From Mycosarcoma maydis (taxonomy: Eukaryota; Basidiomycota; Ustilaginomycetes; Ustilaginales), in NCBI RefSeq assembly GCF_000328475.2, contig NC_026492.1:496001-560000 (forward strand): a DNA stretch of 64,000 nt, in the 5' to 3' direction. The stretch's first letter is position 1, and every line of letters begins with the position of its first letter. The translations under genes and the position numbers were made by a program. Positions 1-8,716 of this stretch are shown in pieces. The notes beneath the pieces were generated by a model. It did no database searches. It was not told the origin of the DNA and saw nothing but the letters and a program-made list of their open reading frames with translations.

Positions 1-115
1 TCTCTTTGTCGTCACATTCGTGATTGTGCTCATCTTGCGCGGCGCCGATAGCCTTCGTGACGCAGCTACAGCCGTCTACCAGCCGCCTCCATCATCCTTC
101 CAAAATCATATCGAG

Positions 116-139
116 ATGAAAGCTAGCACCAGCCTCTGA
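116..139 (+). promoter_or_regulatory. Putative upstream ORF in the GCN2 leader
   Basis: An ATG at 116 opens a seven-codon frame (MKASTSL) closed by TGA at 137-139, 160 nt before the GCN2 ATG and in the same phase. No other ATG in that phase lies between its stop and the GCN2 start. Whether it is in the mRNA depends on the transcription start, which cannot be seen here. If transcribed it would act as a short uORF that limits GCN2 translation. Confidence 0.4.
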
Positions 140-298
140 ATCAGCTCCACGCAAGTGGAGGTGCTCTTACAGGCTATCAACGACGCTGCTACGCTCGCAA
201 GCTCATCCACTGCGTTGACATCATTGTCCAACGTCCTGCATACACCGACGCATCTCGTCCCACTCTACTGCAAATGCAAACAGCACCTTAGTGTCAAA

Positions 299-3200
299 AT
301 GACGGGTGCCACCTCGACGCCGGCGCTGTCTCCACAAGAGATCACGGAACTGCAGCGGACCGAGATCGAAGCAATTGAGTCGATCCTCGACCAGGACTTT
401 ACGCGAGTCGAGCAGAAGGCTTGGAAAGGTGCAGCTGTATCCCAGTTGCACGAATTCCAGGTAGTCATCCGTCCAGATGAGGAACGTCTCAAACCGCTCG
501 TCTCGGCCTACGTCTCGTTTCGTCTTCCCAAGAACTATCCGCTCGTGACACCAACCATCATAGTCAAGCTTAACGACGGTAGGCATAAGGGTCTCTCGGC
601 AAGCCATTTGACGAGTCTCGGTGGTGCGCTCAACCGCAAAGCCAAGTCGCTCATTGGAGCCGAAATGATCTGGGAGCTTATCACCGTAGCTCAAGACTTT
701 ATTAGTCTCAACAATACTATCCCTAAAGAGGTCAAAGATGGCGCACCGTCTCTAAGCTTGGAAGAGGAGATGCAGAAGCGTGCAAAAGAACAGCAAGAGC
801 GTCAGCGTGCAGAGCAGCAAGAAGAGAATCTCCGTCGGCAACGGGCAGAAACCATCCGCTCCGAGCAGCTTGTTCAGCTCATTCAGCAGGAGGCTAGCAA
901 GAAAGCTGCCTTGCTCAAGCAAGAGAAGGAACGCAAACGAGAGAATAGCTACTTTACCCAGCATGGCCCTTTGAGTCCAGTTCATGGCCTCAATGCATCC
1001 TCTACTTCTGCTTCCGCCGACACAGCCGCCAATACAGCCGCTGCAGCATCTATGTCGGACGACTCACGCATTGAGACCTTCCTCGAACCGATCGAGCACA
1101 ACGGGCGCGTCATATCTGTTCTTCGCGTTGGTCCTGTCCTTAGCAACACGGGCCTTGCCACACGTCATCTTGCCGAGCCAGCGCATCAAGCTCCCACCGA
1201 CTCGCGCGCACCCTCACACTCGTGGTTGATCGAACACTACCTCATCACTTCGCAGCATTATGCCTACTCTTCCGGAAAACGCAAGCTGGAAGAGGTCGAG
1301 TTCGAGTTTGACAAGCTTGTCAAGGTGCGCGAACCCGGCTTGATCAATGTGCTCGCCAGTGCCGTTACTCGCATCACCGATCCGCAGGGCTGGAAGCTCA
1401 GCGTCGTCACTGAACGCACCGACGGTTTCTGCCTACGTGACCTCCTCGAGCAATGCGATTCGCTTCCCTGGAAGCGCGTTCGACACTATTTATTGGCGCT
1501 GCTCAAGACACTTGATTCGCTGCACACTCGTAACCTTGTCCATAGGGGCGTCGATGCCGACTCCATCTTCATCGAGAGCCGAACACAGTCAGCCATTCCT
1601 TCAGTGTTACGGTTGGCTGGTGCCTGCTATGCTCGTCGCTTGAAGGATATGCACAAATCGAATCCGCTCAACGATCTAATTGGCCCGATTCAGGATCCGG
1701 TCCAGCCTGACGCGTGGAAATCGCCAGAGTCAATTGACCAGCCTCTCTCCTACAGCCGCAAACGCGATATCTGGGATCTGGGAGTTTGTGCCTGTCAGAT
1801 GCTGTTCGGCTTGGAGTGCTTCCACGAGCACGACCTACCCGAGCACCTTATTCGCGGCAGCAAGGTCCTCGCACCGCATGTCCAAGCCTTTCTTCTCCTG
1901 ATGCTTGAGCGAGCATCCAAGAAACGTCCTACCGCTGCTTCTCTGGTCTCGCGTCTGGACGAACTCATCTTGTACGAAGACACAGACCTGGCTGACGACT
2001 CGAGCACCAAGATGCCTCAACAGCACGTCACATCCGCCGCGGTGACGCCTGCCAAGCCGACCAAGGCCACGCCCCGTCCAGGCACAGCTCGCCAGCAGAG
2101 TGACCCACAGAACCACTTTCCTGCTTCTCCGAGTCCCAAGATTGGCACGCCTCTCAATGCAGGCGGCTTGCAGCCGATCGGCTCGCTCTGGCCATTCCGA
2201 TCCCCTTCGGGTCCAGGCGTATCGCATGCTGCTGCCACATCTCGCTACCTGTCCGACTTTGAAGAGGTGGAGTTCCTAGGAAAAGGTGCGTTTGGCAGTG
2301 TCGTCAAGGCTCGCAATCGTCTCGACGGCCGCTTCTACGCTGTCAAAAAGATCAAGCTGTCCAGCTCGCCCGACGAGGACGAAAGGACGTTACGCGAGAT
2401 CAGTGCACTCAGCCGTCTCGATCATCCCCATATTGTGAGATATTCGACCTGCTGGATCGAAGAAACCCAGATGCCCATAACGGGACTAGCTGCTAGCGAC
2501 ACGGACGGTTTCACTTCAAGTCAAACCTTGGAGACCAACACCACCACAAGCAAGACACATGCCTCGGGTCCAAGTCTGTCCATGTCTGCATTTGGCAACG
2601 GCTTCCAGCGCTCAGCGCTTTCCAACCGACAGAAAGCGGGCCGTGACGACTCTTTCCGCGCCGTACCTGGCTTTGACGACGATGACGATGACGCTTTTGC
2701 ATCTGGTGCCAACTCGTCCAATCTTACGGGAAGCTACAGTGACATCCGCTTCGCCGACGACGACGAAGACAGTAGCGACCAGCGAAATGCAGGAAATTCT
2801 TCGCGTGCCATAGCCGACATGTCATACAAAGGAGGTTTGCTGGCGTTACGCACGCCTTCGGATGACAGCGATGACTCGGAAGACGAAAATGACGAAGATG
2901 ACGATCGAGATTCGGAAGTGTCCAGCTCAGAGGACGAGTTTGGCGGAGATGATGACGATGACGATTTCAGTCGTATTCCACTGTCATCGCGTCGCGCCTC
3001 TCGTGCTGGTCGTTCGATGTCGAGAAGTGTCGTTGACGCACGTCTTGGAAATAGCGTTCCTATGCAACGTGTGCTCTACATCCAAATGGAATTTGTCGAG
3101 AACAGAACCCTCCGCGAGGCCATCGAAAAAGGCTTGACCGAAGATGAAGCCTGGCGCATCTTGCGTCAAATGGTTGAAGCGCTCGCCCACATTAGCAGTC

Positions 3201-5878
3201 TCGGTATCATTCATCGTGACCTCAAGCCATCTAACGTACTTATGTACGCCAATGGCGATGTCAAGATCGGCGACTTTGGCCTCGCTACCAATGCACTCCA
3301 AATCGCTGAAGGAAATGCAGGCAATGCGGGAGGAACCACAGACTTGGCTGAAAGCACCGACCTCACAGGCGATCTTGGCACCTACCTGTACACGGCCCCC
3401 GAGCTACGTGCCAAAAGCGGGGTAAAGTACAACTTCAAGGTCGATATTTACTCTCTTGGCATTATCTTTTTCGAGATGCTGGCAAGTCAGCGTGTCTATC
3501 GCACAGGAATGGAGCGCATCTTGCTTATCCGTGAGCTGCGGGATTCTGGCATAAGCTTGCCCGCAGTTTGGCCACACAGCAAGCTCGAGAAGCAGACGAC
3601 GCTCATCCGCCAGATGCTCGATCACGATCCAGATCGGAGACCTTCACCTCTCGAGATCCTCAAGAGCGACCTGCTGCCACCCAAGATGGAAGACGAGTAC
3701 ATCGAGGAGTGTCTCCGACTCATGGCTAACCCGACCAGTGCTTACAATCATCAGCTTATGGATGCGCTTTTCAGCCGTACTGCTGCCGATCTCGTACGCG
3801 ACTTTACATTCGACACAGGAGCAGAGACAGATCGCGACACCTCTTTGACGACGGTAGTGTGCGATTTGATCCGCAACGCAGCTCGTCGCCACGGTGCGGT
3901 CGAGTTTACGGCGCCGCTCATAGTGCCACCCAACGGTTTGTATACGGCCAACGAAAAGATTGTCCAGATGCTGGACCGGACGGGACGAGTGGTTCATCTG
4001 CCTTACGATCTCACCGTGCCTTTCGCCCGAGTTTTTGCTCGCAGCAGCAACCAACGTTTCAAGCGATACGAGATCAGCAACGTGTATCGAGAGAACGTCG
4101 TCGCTGGAGGTCAGCCTCGCGCTGTGTTGGCTGCATCTTTTGACATTGTCTCGCCGGAGAAGTCGGCAGCAGCAGAGGCAGAAGCACTTGCACTTGTTGA
4201 AGAAGTGCTTGACGAGATCCCTGGCATAGCTAACGAAGACTGGGTGATCCACATCAATCACGAAGTAGTTTTATCGATGATCCTGGAACGCATCCCAGCC
4301 AAGCACCATACTGCTGTGTTGGGCGTTGTTGCGCTGCTAGCTGGATCCAAGACGATTCAAAGCGCAAGAACGCATTTATTGCAACTCGGTCTGCCACGGT
4401 CTACGATTGAAGAGCTCGAGGCATTCAATCTCAACGATGAGGTCAGTGCTGTTCATCGTCGACTCGAACGACTGTTTCCCTTAGATCAGCGAACAAGGCT
4501 GGCAAAGGCGGTATCACAGATCTCGGATGTTGTCGCGACTGCGCGATTCTTTGGTGTCCAGCGACGCTTCCTCTTCTCGCCACTGTTGGCGCAGTCCAGC
4601 AGCTTGTACAGGGGTGGCGTGCTCTTCACTGTGGTTAGAGCTGGCAAGCGCCGCGATGTGGTGGCTGCTGGCGGCCGATACGATGGACTGCTCAAGCACT
4701 TTGCAAACCCTTCAACGGCCTCATCAGCGCCTTTACATGGTGTCGGAGTCCAATTGGCGGTAGGCAAGCTGACGCTTGGGCTTTCCAAGTATCAAGAAGT
4801 GCAAGTTCCCAAGCTTCTCTCGAGAACAGAAGAGGAACGCAGCTTTGGCTTGTATACACCGAGACGATGCGACGTGTACGTTGCTTCGACTCCTGGTTTG
4901 CTGGAAACGAGGATGGAGATCTGTCGCGAGTTGTGGGCGCACAACATTGCAGCAGATCTTCAGTACGAGCACGCGACATACGATACTCCCGAGGCAGCAG
5001 CAGCGACGTGCCGCGCCGAAGGCATTCTGTTGCTAGTGTTTGCTAAAGCGCGATCGCCCGTGCTCAAGGTCAAGGTTGTGCTGCAGCGAGCGGAATATGA
5101 AGTGGCGAGACACGAGCTGGTCGGGTTTGTACAGGATCGCATCGCCAAGCAAAGAAGTATTGATGTGCAGGTAGCAGGGTCCGGAGGTAGTGGTGCAGTA
5201 GCTGCGCGATTCGGATCAGCCACTTTTGACGCGGCTTCGATGCGTGCAGCTACAGCAGCTTCAGCGGCGCCTGGTTCTCTGGGAGGAATGCATCACCACC
5301 ATCACTATCCACACGGTGGCTTCTCGCGCACGTACAGCGCCAACGAAGTGAAGCCGTCGGCTACGATTGCCGTGCGCGAACGCGAGATGCTCTTACCAGA
5401 AAGACCGATCGAACGATCCAAGAAGGGTGACAAGAGTCAACAGAATCGGCCCAAGCCATCGTCACGGCTGTTGGTGTTGGACAAAGCCTCGCGCCAAGTG
5501 TCCAAGTTTGCGGATCAGCTGCAATCGGGCAATGTGCCTATTTTGGCGGTCGATTTCACGGGAGCCAACTTTGATCGGCTAGCTGCGGCGCTTACCGCCT
5601 GTCTAGGGAGCCATGGCGAAAGAGGCTACGGTGCAAACGGAGATGCCGGCAGCGGGGGCACGGATGGGTCTGAGGACGAGGGCGCGTACATGTTCCGCGC
5701 CTTTCTCGAAACGCTTTCTGCAGACGAGAGGGAATATGCCAGGCTGATCAAGGCGAGGGCGATCGCGTTTGCTTTTCCCGACGCTACCAATTCAGCGATC
5801 AACACGGTGGGATGCGGAAGGGTGTTTTTGTACTCGCTTAGGGAAGATCGGACCGCTTTGATCGGATGCGGGAGATGA
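299..5878 (+). CDS. GCN2: eIF2-alpha kinase Gcn2
   Basis: Encodes a 1859-aa Gcn2, the kinase that senses uncharged tRNA and phosphorylates eIF2-alpha in general amino-acid control. Domains in order: an N-terminal RWD domain (about 14-150, for Gcn1 binding), a charged helical linker (155-225), a pseudokinase domain (about 265-575, with HRG at 415-417 instead of HRD), a true kinase domain, a HisRS-like domain (about 1140-1610) and a C-terminal ribosome-binding/dimerisation region. The kinase shows the glycine loop GKGAFGSV near 661, Lys683, the catalytic HRD Asp974 and DFG Asp992. A long Ser/Asp-rich acidic insert splits its N-lobe, as is usual for eIF2-alpha kinases. The frame is open from 140, but the only starts before 299 are non-ATG, so ATG 299 just before the RWD domain is chosen. 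A run of five His lies near residue 1665. No introns are seen. Confidence 0.95.
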   Translation: MTGATSTPALSPQEITELQRTEIEAIESILDQDFTRVEQKAWKGAAVSQLHEFQVVIRPDEERLKPLVSAYVSFRLPKNYPLVTPTIIVKLNDGRHKGLSASHLTSLGGALNRKAKSLIGAEMIWELITVAQDFISLNNTIPKEVKDGAPSLSLEEEMQKRAKEQQERQRAEQQEENLRRQRAETIRSEQLVQLIQQEASKKAALLKQEKERKRENSYFTQHGPLSPVHGLNASSTSASADTAANTAAAASMSDDSRIETFLEPIEHNGRVISVLRVGPVLSNTGLATRHLAEPAHQAPTDSRAPSHSWLIEHYLITSQHYAYSSGKRKLEEVEFEFDKLVKVREPGLINVLASAVTRITDPQGWKLSVVTERTDGFCLRDLLEQCDSLPWKRVRHYLLALLKTLDSLHTRNLVHRGVDADSIFIESRTQSAIPSVLRLAGACYARRLKDMHKSNPLNDLIGPIQDPVQPDAWKSPESIDQPLSYSRKRDIWDLGVCACQMLFGLECFHEHDLPEHLIRGSKVLAPHVQAFLLLMLERASKKRPTAASLVSRLDELILYEDTDLADDSSTKMPQQHVTSAAVTPAKPTKATPRPGTARQQSDPQNHFPASPSPKIGTPLNAGGLQPIGSLWPFRSPSGPGVSHAAATSRYLSDFEEVEFLGKGAFGSVVKARNRLDGRFYAVKKIKLSSSPDEDERTLREISALSRLDHPHIVRYSTCWIEETQMPITGLAASDTDGFTSSQTLETNTTTSKTHASGPSLSMSAFGNGFQRSALSNRQKAGRDDSFRAVPGFDDDDDDAFASGANSSNLTGSYSDIRFADDDEDSSDQRNAGNSSRAIADMSYKGGLLALRTPSDDSDDSEDENDEDDDRDSEVSSSEDEFGGDDDDDDFSRIPLSSRRASRAGRSMSRSVVDARLGNSVPMQRVLYIQMEFVENRTLREAIEKGLTEDEAWRILRQMVEALAHISSLGIIHRDLKPSNVLMYANGDVKIGDFGLATNALQIAEGNAGNAGGTTDLAESTDLTGDLGTYLYTAPELRAKSGVKYNFKVDIYSLGIIFFEMLASQRVYRTGMERILLIRELRDSGISLPAVWPHSKLEKQTTLIRQMLDHDPDRRPSPLEILKSDLLPPKMEDEYIEECLRLMANPTSAYNHQLMDALFSRTAADLVRDFTFDTGAETDRDTSLTTVVCDLIRNAARRHGAVEFTAPLIVPPNGLYTANEKIVQMLDRTGRVVHLPYDLTVPFARVFARSSNQRFKRYEISNVYRENVVAGGQPRAVLAASFDIVSPEKSAAAEAEALALVEEVLDEIPGIANEDWVIHINHEVVLSMILERIPAKHHTAVLGVVALLAGSKTIQSARTHLLQLGLPRSTIEELEAFNLNDEVSAVHRRLERLFPLDQRTRLAKAVSQISDVVATARFFGVQRRFLFSPLLAQSSSLYRGGVLFTVVRAGKRRDVVAAGGRYDGLLKHFANPSTASSAPLHGVGVQLAVGKLTLGLSKYQEVQVPKLLSRTEEERSFGLYTPRRCDVYVASTPGLLETRMEICRELWAHNIAADLQYEHATYDTPEAAAATCRAEGILLLVFAKARSPVLKVKVVLQRAEYEVARHELVGFVQDRIAKQRSIDVQVAGSGGSGAVAARFGSATFDAASMRAATAASAAPGSLGGMHHHHHYPHGGFSRTYSANEVKPSATIAVREREMLLPERPIERSKKGDKSQQNRPKPSSRLLVLDKASRQVSKFADQLQSGNVPILAVDFTGANFDRLAAALTACLGSHGERGYGANGDAGSGGTDGSEDEGAYMFRAFLETLSADEREYARLIKARAIAFAFPDATNSAINTVGCGRVFLYSLREDRTALIGCGR

Positions 5879-6351
5879 GCATCTGTACATATACACTCTA
5901 CACTATATGATAGGTCAATGGAAGAATTCATAGGAAACGATCGCGGGGGCCCGCACTTCTGATCGATATCATTGTGTCGGCCACGAGACAAGGTGTTTAT
6001 CGAAGCAGTCATCACTTATGCGACTCGAGAGCGCCCGTTCAAGCTCCGGGCGAGGTGATGCGCATGCAGCCCGGATTTTGCGCTCGCTATGATTCCTGCT
6101 TGGCGTGTGTGTACGATTACAGGTGAGCATGACGACAAGCGAGCGGAGAAGTGGGGTCGTTGCAGGTGGCAGAGACGTTTCGAACATTCGTGATTGCGAT
6201 TCACGATTCGTTGCGGTTGGAAGGATGGGCCATGTCAAGTCATATTCACGATTATTGGTGATTATTCACAATCGTCGTGCGTGAATTTCTCTCCTATACG
6301 TTTTTCTGATTAATTTTGCTAAAGTTGACTCGTGACTCACAACTGTCGTGC

Positions 6352-6427
6352 GATTCGTGATTCGTGATTCGTGATTCGTGATTCGTGTTTTGTGATTTGT
6401 GATTCCGTGATTCACGATTCACGATTG
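6352..6427. repeat. Heptamer tandem array (GATTCGT)5 with inverted copies
   Basis: Five perfect GATTCGT units lie at 6352-6386. Degenerate units follow, and then the reverse-complement form (TTCACGA) up to 6427. It is the clearest member of a family found in many intergenic regions of the window. Direct and inverted copies side by side could form a hairpin. Confidence 0.9.
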
Positions 6428-6975
6428 TCACGTGTAGTCGTGAGTCAGTCACATGTGCCAGCACGAGATTTTAGTGCTTTTAGTGCAAGCACAGGACGCC
6501 TTGTGCCGTACAGAGGAGGAGGTAACCCCCCTTGCATTTGCATAGTGAAGCTCGTCTGGCTTACGTCTCGCTCCCACTCACTCGCTTTCGTATCTGATGA
6601 TACTGATGTCCTTTGAGCTTACACTATCGTTCGAGCAGGTACAGAGGAAAGCTGAGAAAGCAGAGGAAGCAGCAACTGGAGAGGCGAGTGTGTAGATACA
6701 GCCGATATGGTCCATTGGTCAAGCGCTGTCAAATTTCGCGTGCGCGTGTGATGCCTGACAGCATGCTCCATGCATCAGGCCCCCCTTTTCCCCTTGACGC
6801 ACCTAGCTTCTGCGAATACTCACCAATGCATCCATGATGAAGTCAGAGGAGGACCAAGCGTGACTGATGACGCACCCTCAGTTTCGGGGTTGAAGGAGCT
6901 TCGCCGTCGTTTGTCGGTCTTTGAAAAGGGGCCGGCCGGCGGCTTGTGCTCGTGTTCTCCTAGGCGTGAATCCAA

Positions 6976-6981
6976 TATATA
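6976..6981 (+). promoter_or_regulatory. TATA-like box
   Basis: TATATA lies 192 nt before the ATG of the secreted barwin-like gene, followed by a pyrimidine-rich stretch near 7010-7030. Position and sequence fit a core promoter. The transcription start is not known. Confidence 0.4.
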
Positions 6982-7172
6982 CCTCATGTGGCGCATGGGA
7001 GTCTGGTCCTGCTTTCTCTCTCAAAGACCCAAGACGCTCAACGCCCCCTCAAGAGTCCCTTTGTCCATCGCGTTCGTTCAGTATCGGCTTCGACATTGCC
7101 AGTATCCTTGTCCGATATCACTTGTGGAAGTCTAGTTTCTGTCTCACTCCAGCTCGGAAACGTCTCGCAATC

Positions 7173-7901
7173 ATGACGGTGTCACTTCGCCTTTCGATGC
7201 TGCTCTTGGTGGTTGCTGTCGCTTTGGCATCGCTGCTGCCGACAGCGTCTGGCATGAGTCTTCCAGCCGGCGAACACATTGGAATCCCTGCCCATGTTGC
7301 ACCAGCGGGCGAACACGTTGGTACGCCAATTCATGTTGCACCGGCTGAGCACCATCTTGCGACTCCGGCGCACGATTCTCCTGCTAAACAAGACGTTGGA
7401 AAACCGGAATACGTCGCCCCTACAGGCAAACACATTGGTACACCAGCTCATGTTGCTCCCGCCAAGCAGCATGTTGGAACACCAGCGCATCCCAACGCCG
7501 CTATCCACCTCCCGGACTCTATCGCCTCGCTTTCGCATCCACGTATTCCCGAACCCAAATCCAACCTGCAGGCGCGCGGCCGACACCACGCCAAGGCGCG
7601 TCAACAAGTGCCCAACGGAAAGGTGACGTTCTACTCGGGCTCTCAGCTTCTCAACCCCGCCTGTCCCGGCGCACCCACACCGAGCGACTCGAGCATGATC
7701 GCCGCCATCTCGTTCGACTCTCCCTTCCACTGCGGTGATCGAGTGATGATCTCGGGCAAGGGCAAGCAAGCCGTCGTGACAATAGTGGATCGATGTGCCG
7801 CCTGCACTAACAATTGGATGGACGTCACCAAGGGCGTATTCCAGGTGTTTAGCGGCCTGGAAACTGGTGTATTGCACGACGTCAGCTTCACCAAGATGTG
7901 A
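7173..7901 (+). CDS. Secreted barwin/expansin-like (double-psi beta-barrel) protein with 13-aa repeats
   Basis: Predicted 242-aa secreted protein. Residues 1-29 form a signal peptide with a long Leu/Val/Ala core. Next come about six tandem 13-residue repeats of the type AGEHxGTPxHVAP (nucleotides about 7263-7500). A linker with Arg-rich sites (QARGRHHAKAR) that a Kex2-like protease might cut follows. The C-terminal ~95 residues look like an RlpA/barwin double-psi beta-barrel: GKVTFYSG at the start, paired cysteines, and the VDRCAAC block typical of this fold. Such proteins act in the cell wall or apoplast, but binding or enzymatic activity cannot be assigned. ATG 7173 is chosen because it starts the signal peptide; the frame upstream has only non-ATG starts. 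Confidence 0.8.
   Translation: MTVSLRLSMLLLVVAVALASLLPTASGMSLPAGEHIGIPAHVAPAGEHVGTPIHVAPAEHHLATPAHDSPAKQDVGKPEYVAPTGKHIGTPAHVAPAKQHVGTPAHPNAAIHLPDSIASLSHPRIPEPKSNLQARGRHHAKARQQVPNGKVTFYSGSQLLNPACPGAPTPSDSSMIAAISFDSPFHCGDRVMISGKGKQAVVTIVDRCAACTNNWMDVTKGVFQVFSGLETGVLHDVSFTKM
7263..7500 (+). repeat. Six tandem 39-bp coding repeats
   Basis: Repeats of 39 bp encode 13-residue units with the pattern (A/T)(G/K)(E/K/Q)H(I/V/L)(G/A)TP(A/I)HVAP. The unit length stays at 13 residues apart from small edge differences, while residues vary. That points to old duplications rather than a recent slippage array. Confidence 0.8.
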
Positions 7902-8716
7902 AGCGCATGTTGTGCAGCACGCTTTTCAACGCACAGCTTGGCAGGCTTGGCGCCGGAATCGCTGCTGGATGGTGTTTTCGGAACGCCCCTTGGGCAGCTC
8001 ACTCGGGCTTGCTCATTTTGGTCTCTTCCTGCCCCTACATTGTCTCTCCCTTCGCCTACCGCTTCCGTCTCTCCGACAGTGATGGTGGTTATACGTTTCG
8101 CTCCGCATACTCTCGTTTTTCCCTCCACCCCACGCAGTCGCCCATTTAGACCCGTGCATGTAACGGTGGCGCAGATTGCGTAGCATTTCATGTTTTGTCA
8201 AAGCATGCTCTCACTCAGTTTCATCTCACTCTCTGTCTTTCTCTTGCTTGTTCGTTGCGACTGTGCGTTGGGTGGCTGCCAAGGCTTCTCGCGCCTCACC
8301 TGTCAGTGTGCGGAAGCCACAAGCGTCACCTTCGACTGGCAGCTGTCACGCTGATCGGAGTCTGAACTTTTTACGGCTTTGTAGCGCGAATCACGAATCG
8401 TGAATAACGTTAGCCGCTGGTCACTTTGTCTTTAGTCACTCACAACTGTCCTCCACTTTGAAGCCGCGAGCTCACTCAGCATGAACAGCGCGCTTGAGCG
8501 GCGAGTTGCGCTTCCTACCGTCCTCGCTCCTGCGACCATCAGCAACAGTCACGAGTATCGCTACACAGTCCAAGTCAGCGACAGTATCTACGATCTACAG
8601 AGAGATCGAAGAGGACCAAGCTATCCATCCGCCGACAACCACCAGCACACGACGAGGCCAAGGTGGAATCGGTACTGAGAGTGGGAAAAGCGAGCCACAT
8701 AGCGCGAACTCGATCC
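7902..8716. other. Intergenic region, barwin-like to questin-oxidase-like gene
   Basis: About 0.8 kb without a supportable gene. It contains pyrimidine-rich tracts near 8200-8250 and a short heptamer repeat near 8388-8406 (CGAATCACGAATCGTGAAT). The promoter and leader of the downstream gene must lie here. Confidence 0.5.

Larger units (their letters stand above)
5879..7172. other. Intergenic region, GCN2 to barwin-like gene
   Basis: I see no supportable gene in these 1.3 kb. The stretch holds the 3' flank of GCN2, a strong GATTCGT heptamer array near 6352-6427, and the promoter of the next gene, with a TATATA at 6976-6981. Short open frames here have no recognisable protein. Confidence 0.6.

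Noticed and set aside
5290..5312. Histidine run in Gcn2 as an engineered tag
   Set aside because: Only five His in a natural low-complexity linker, with no vector sequence nearby.
6834..6870. Possible C/D snoRNA boxes (ATGATGA and CTGA)
   Set aside because: The boxes are too close, no terminal stem is visible, and such short motifs are expected by chance.
7182..7877. 231-codon open frame antisense to the secreted barwin-like gene
   Set aside because: It is a shadow of the repeated, GC-skewed sense gene; the translation has no recognisable domain.
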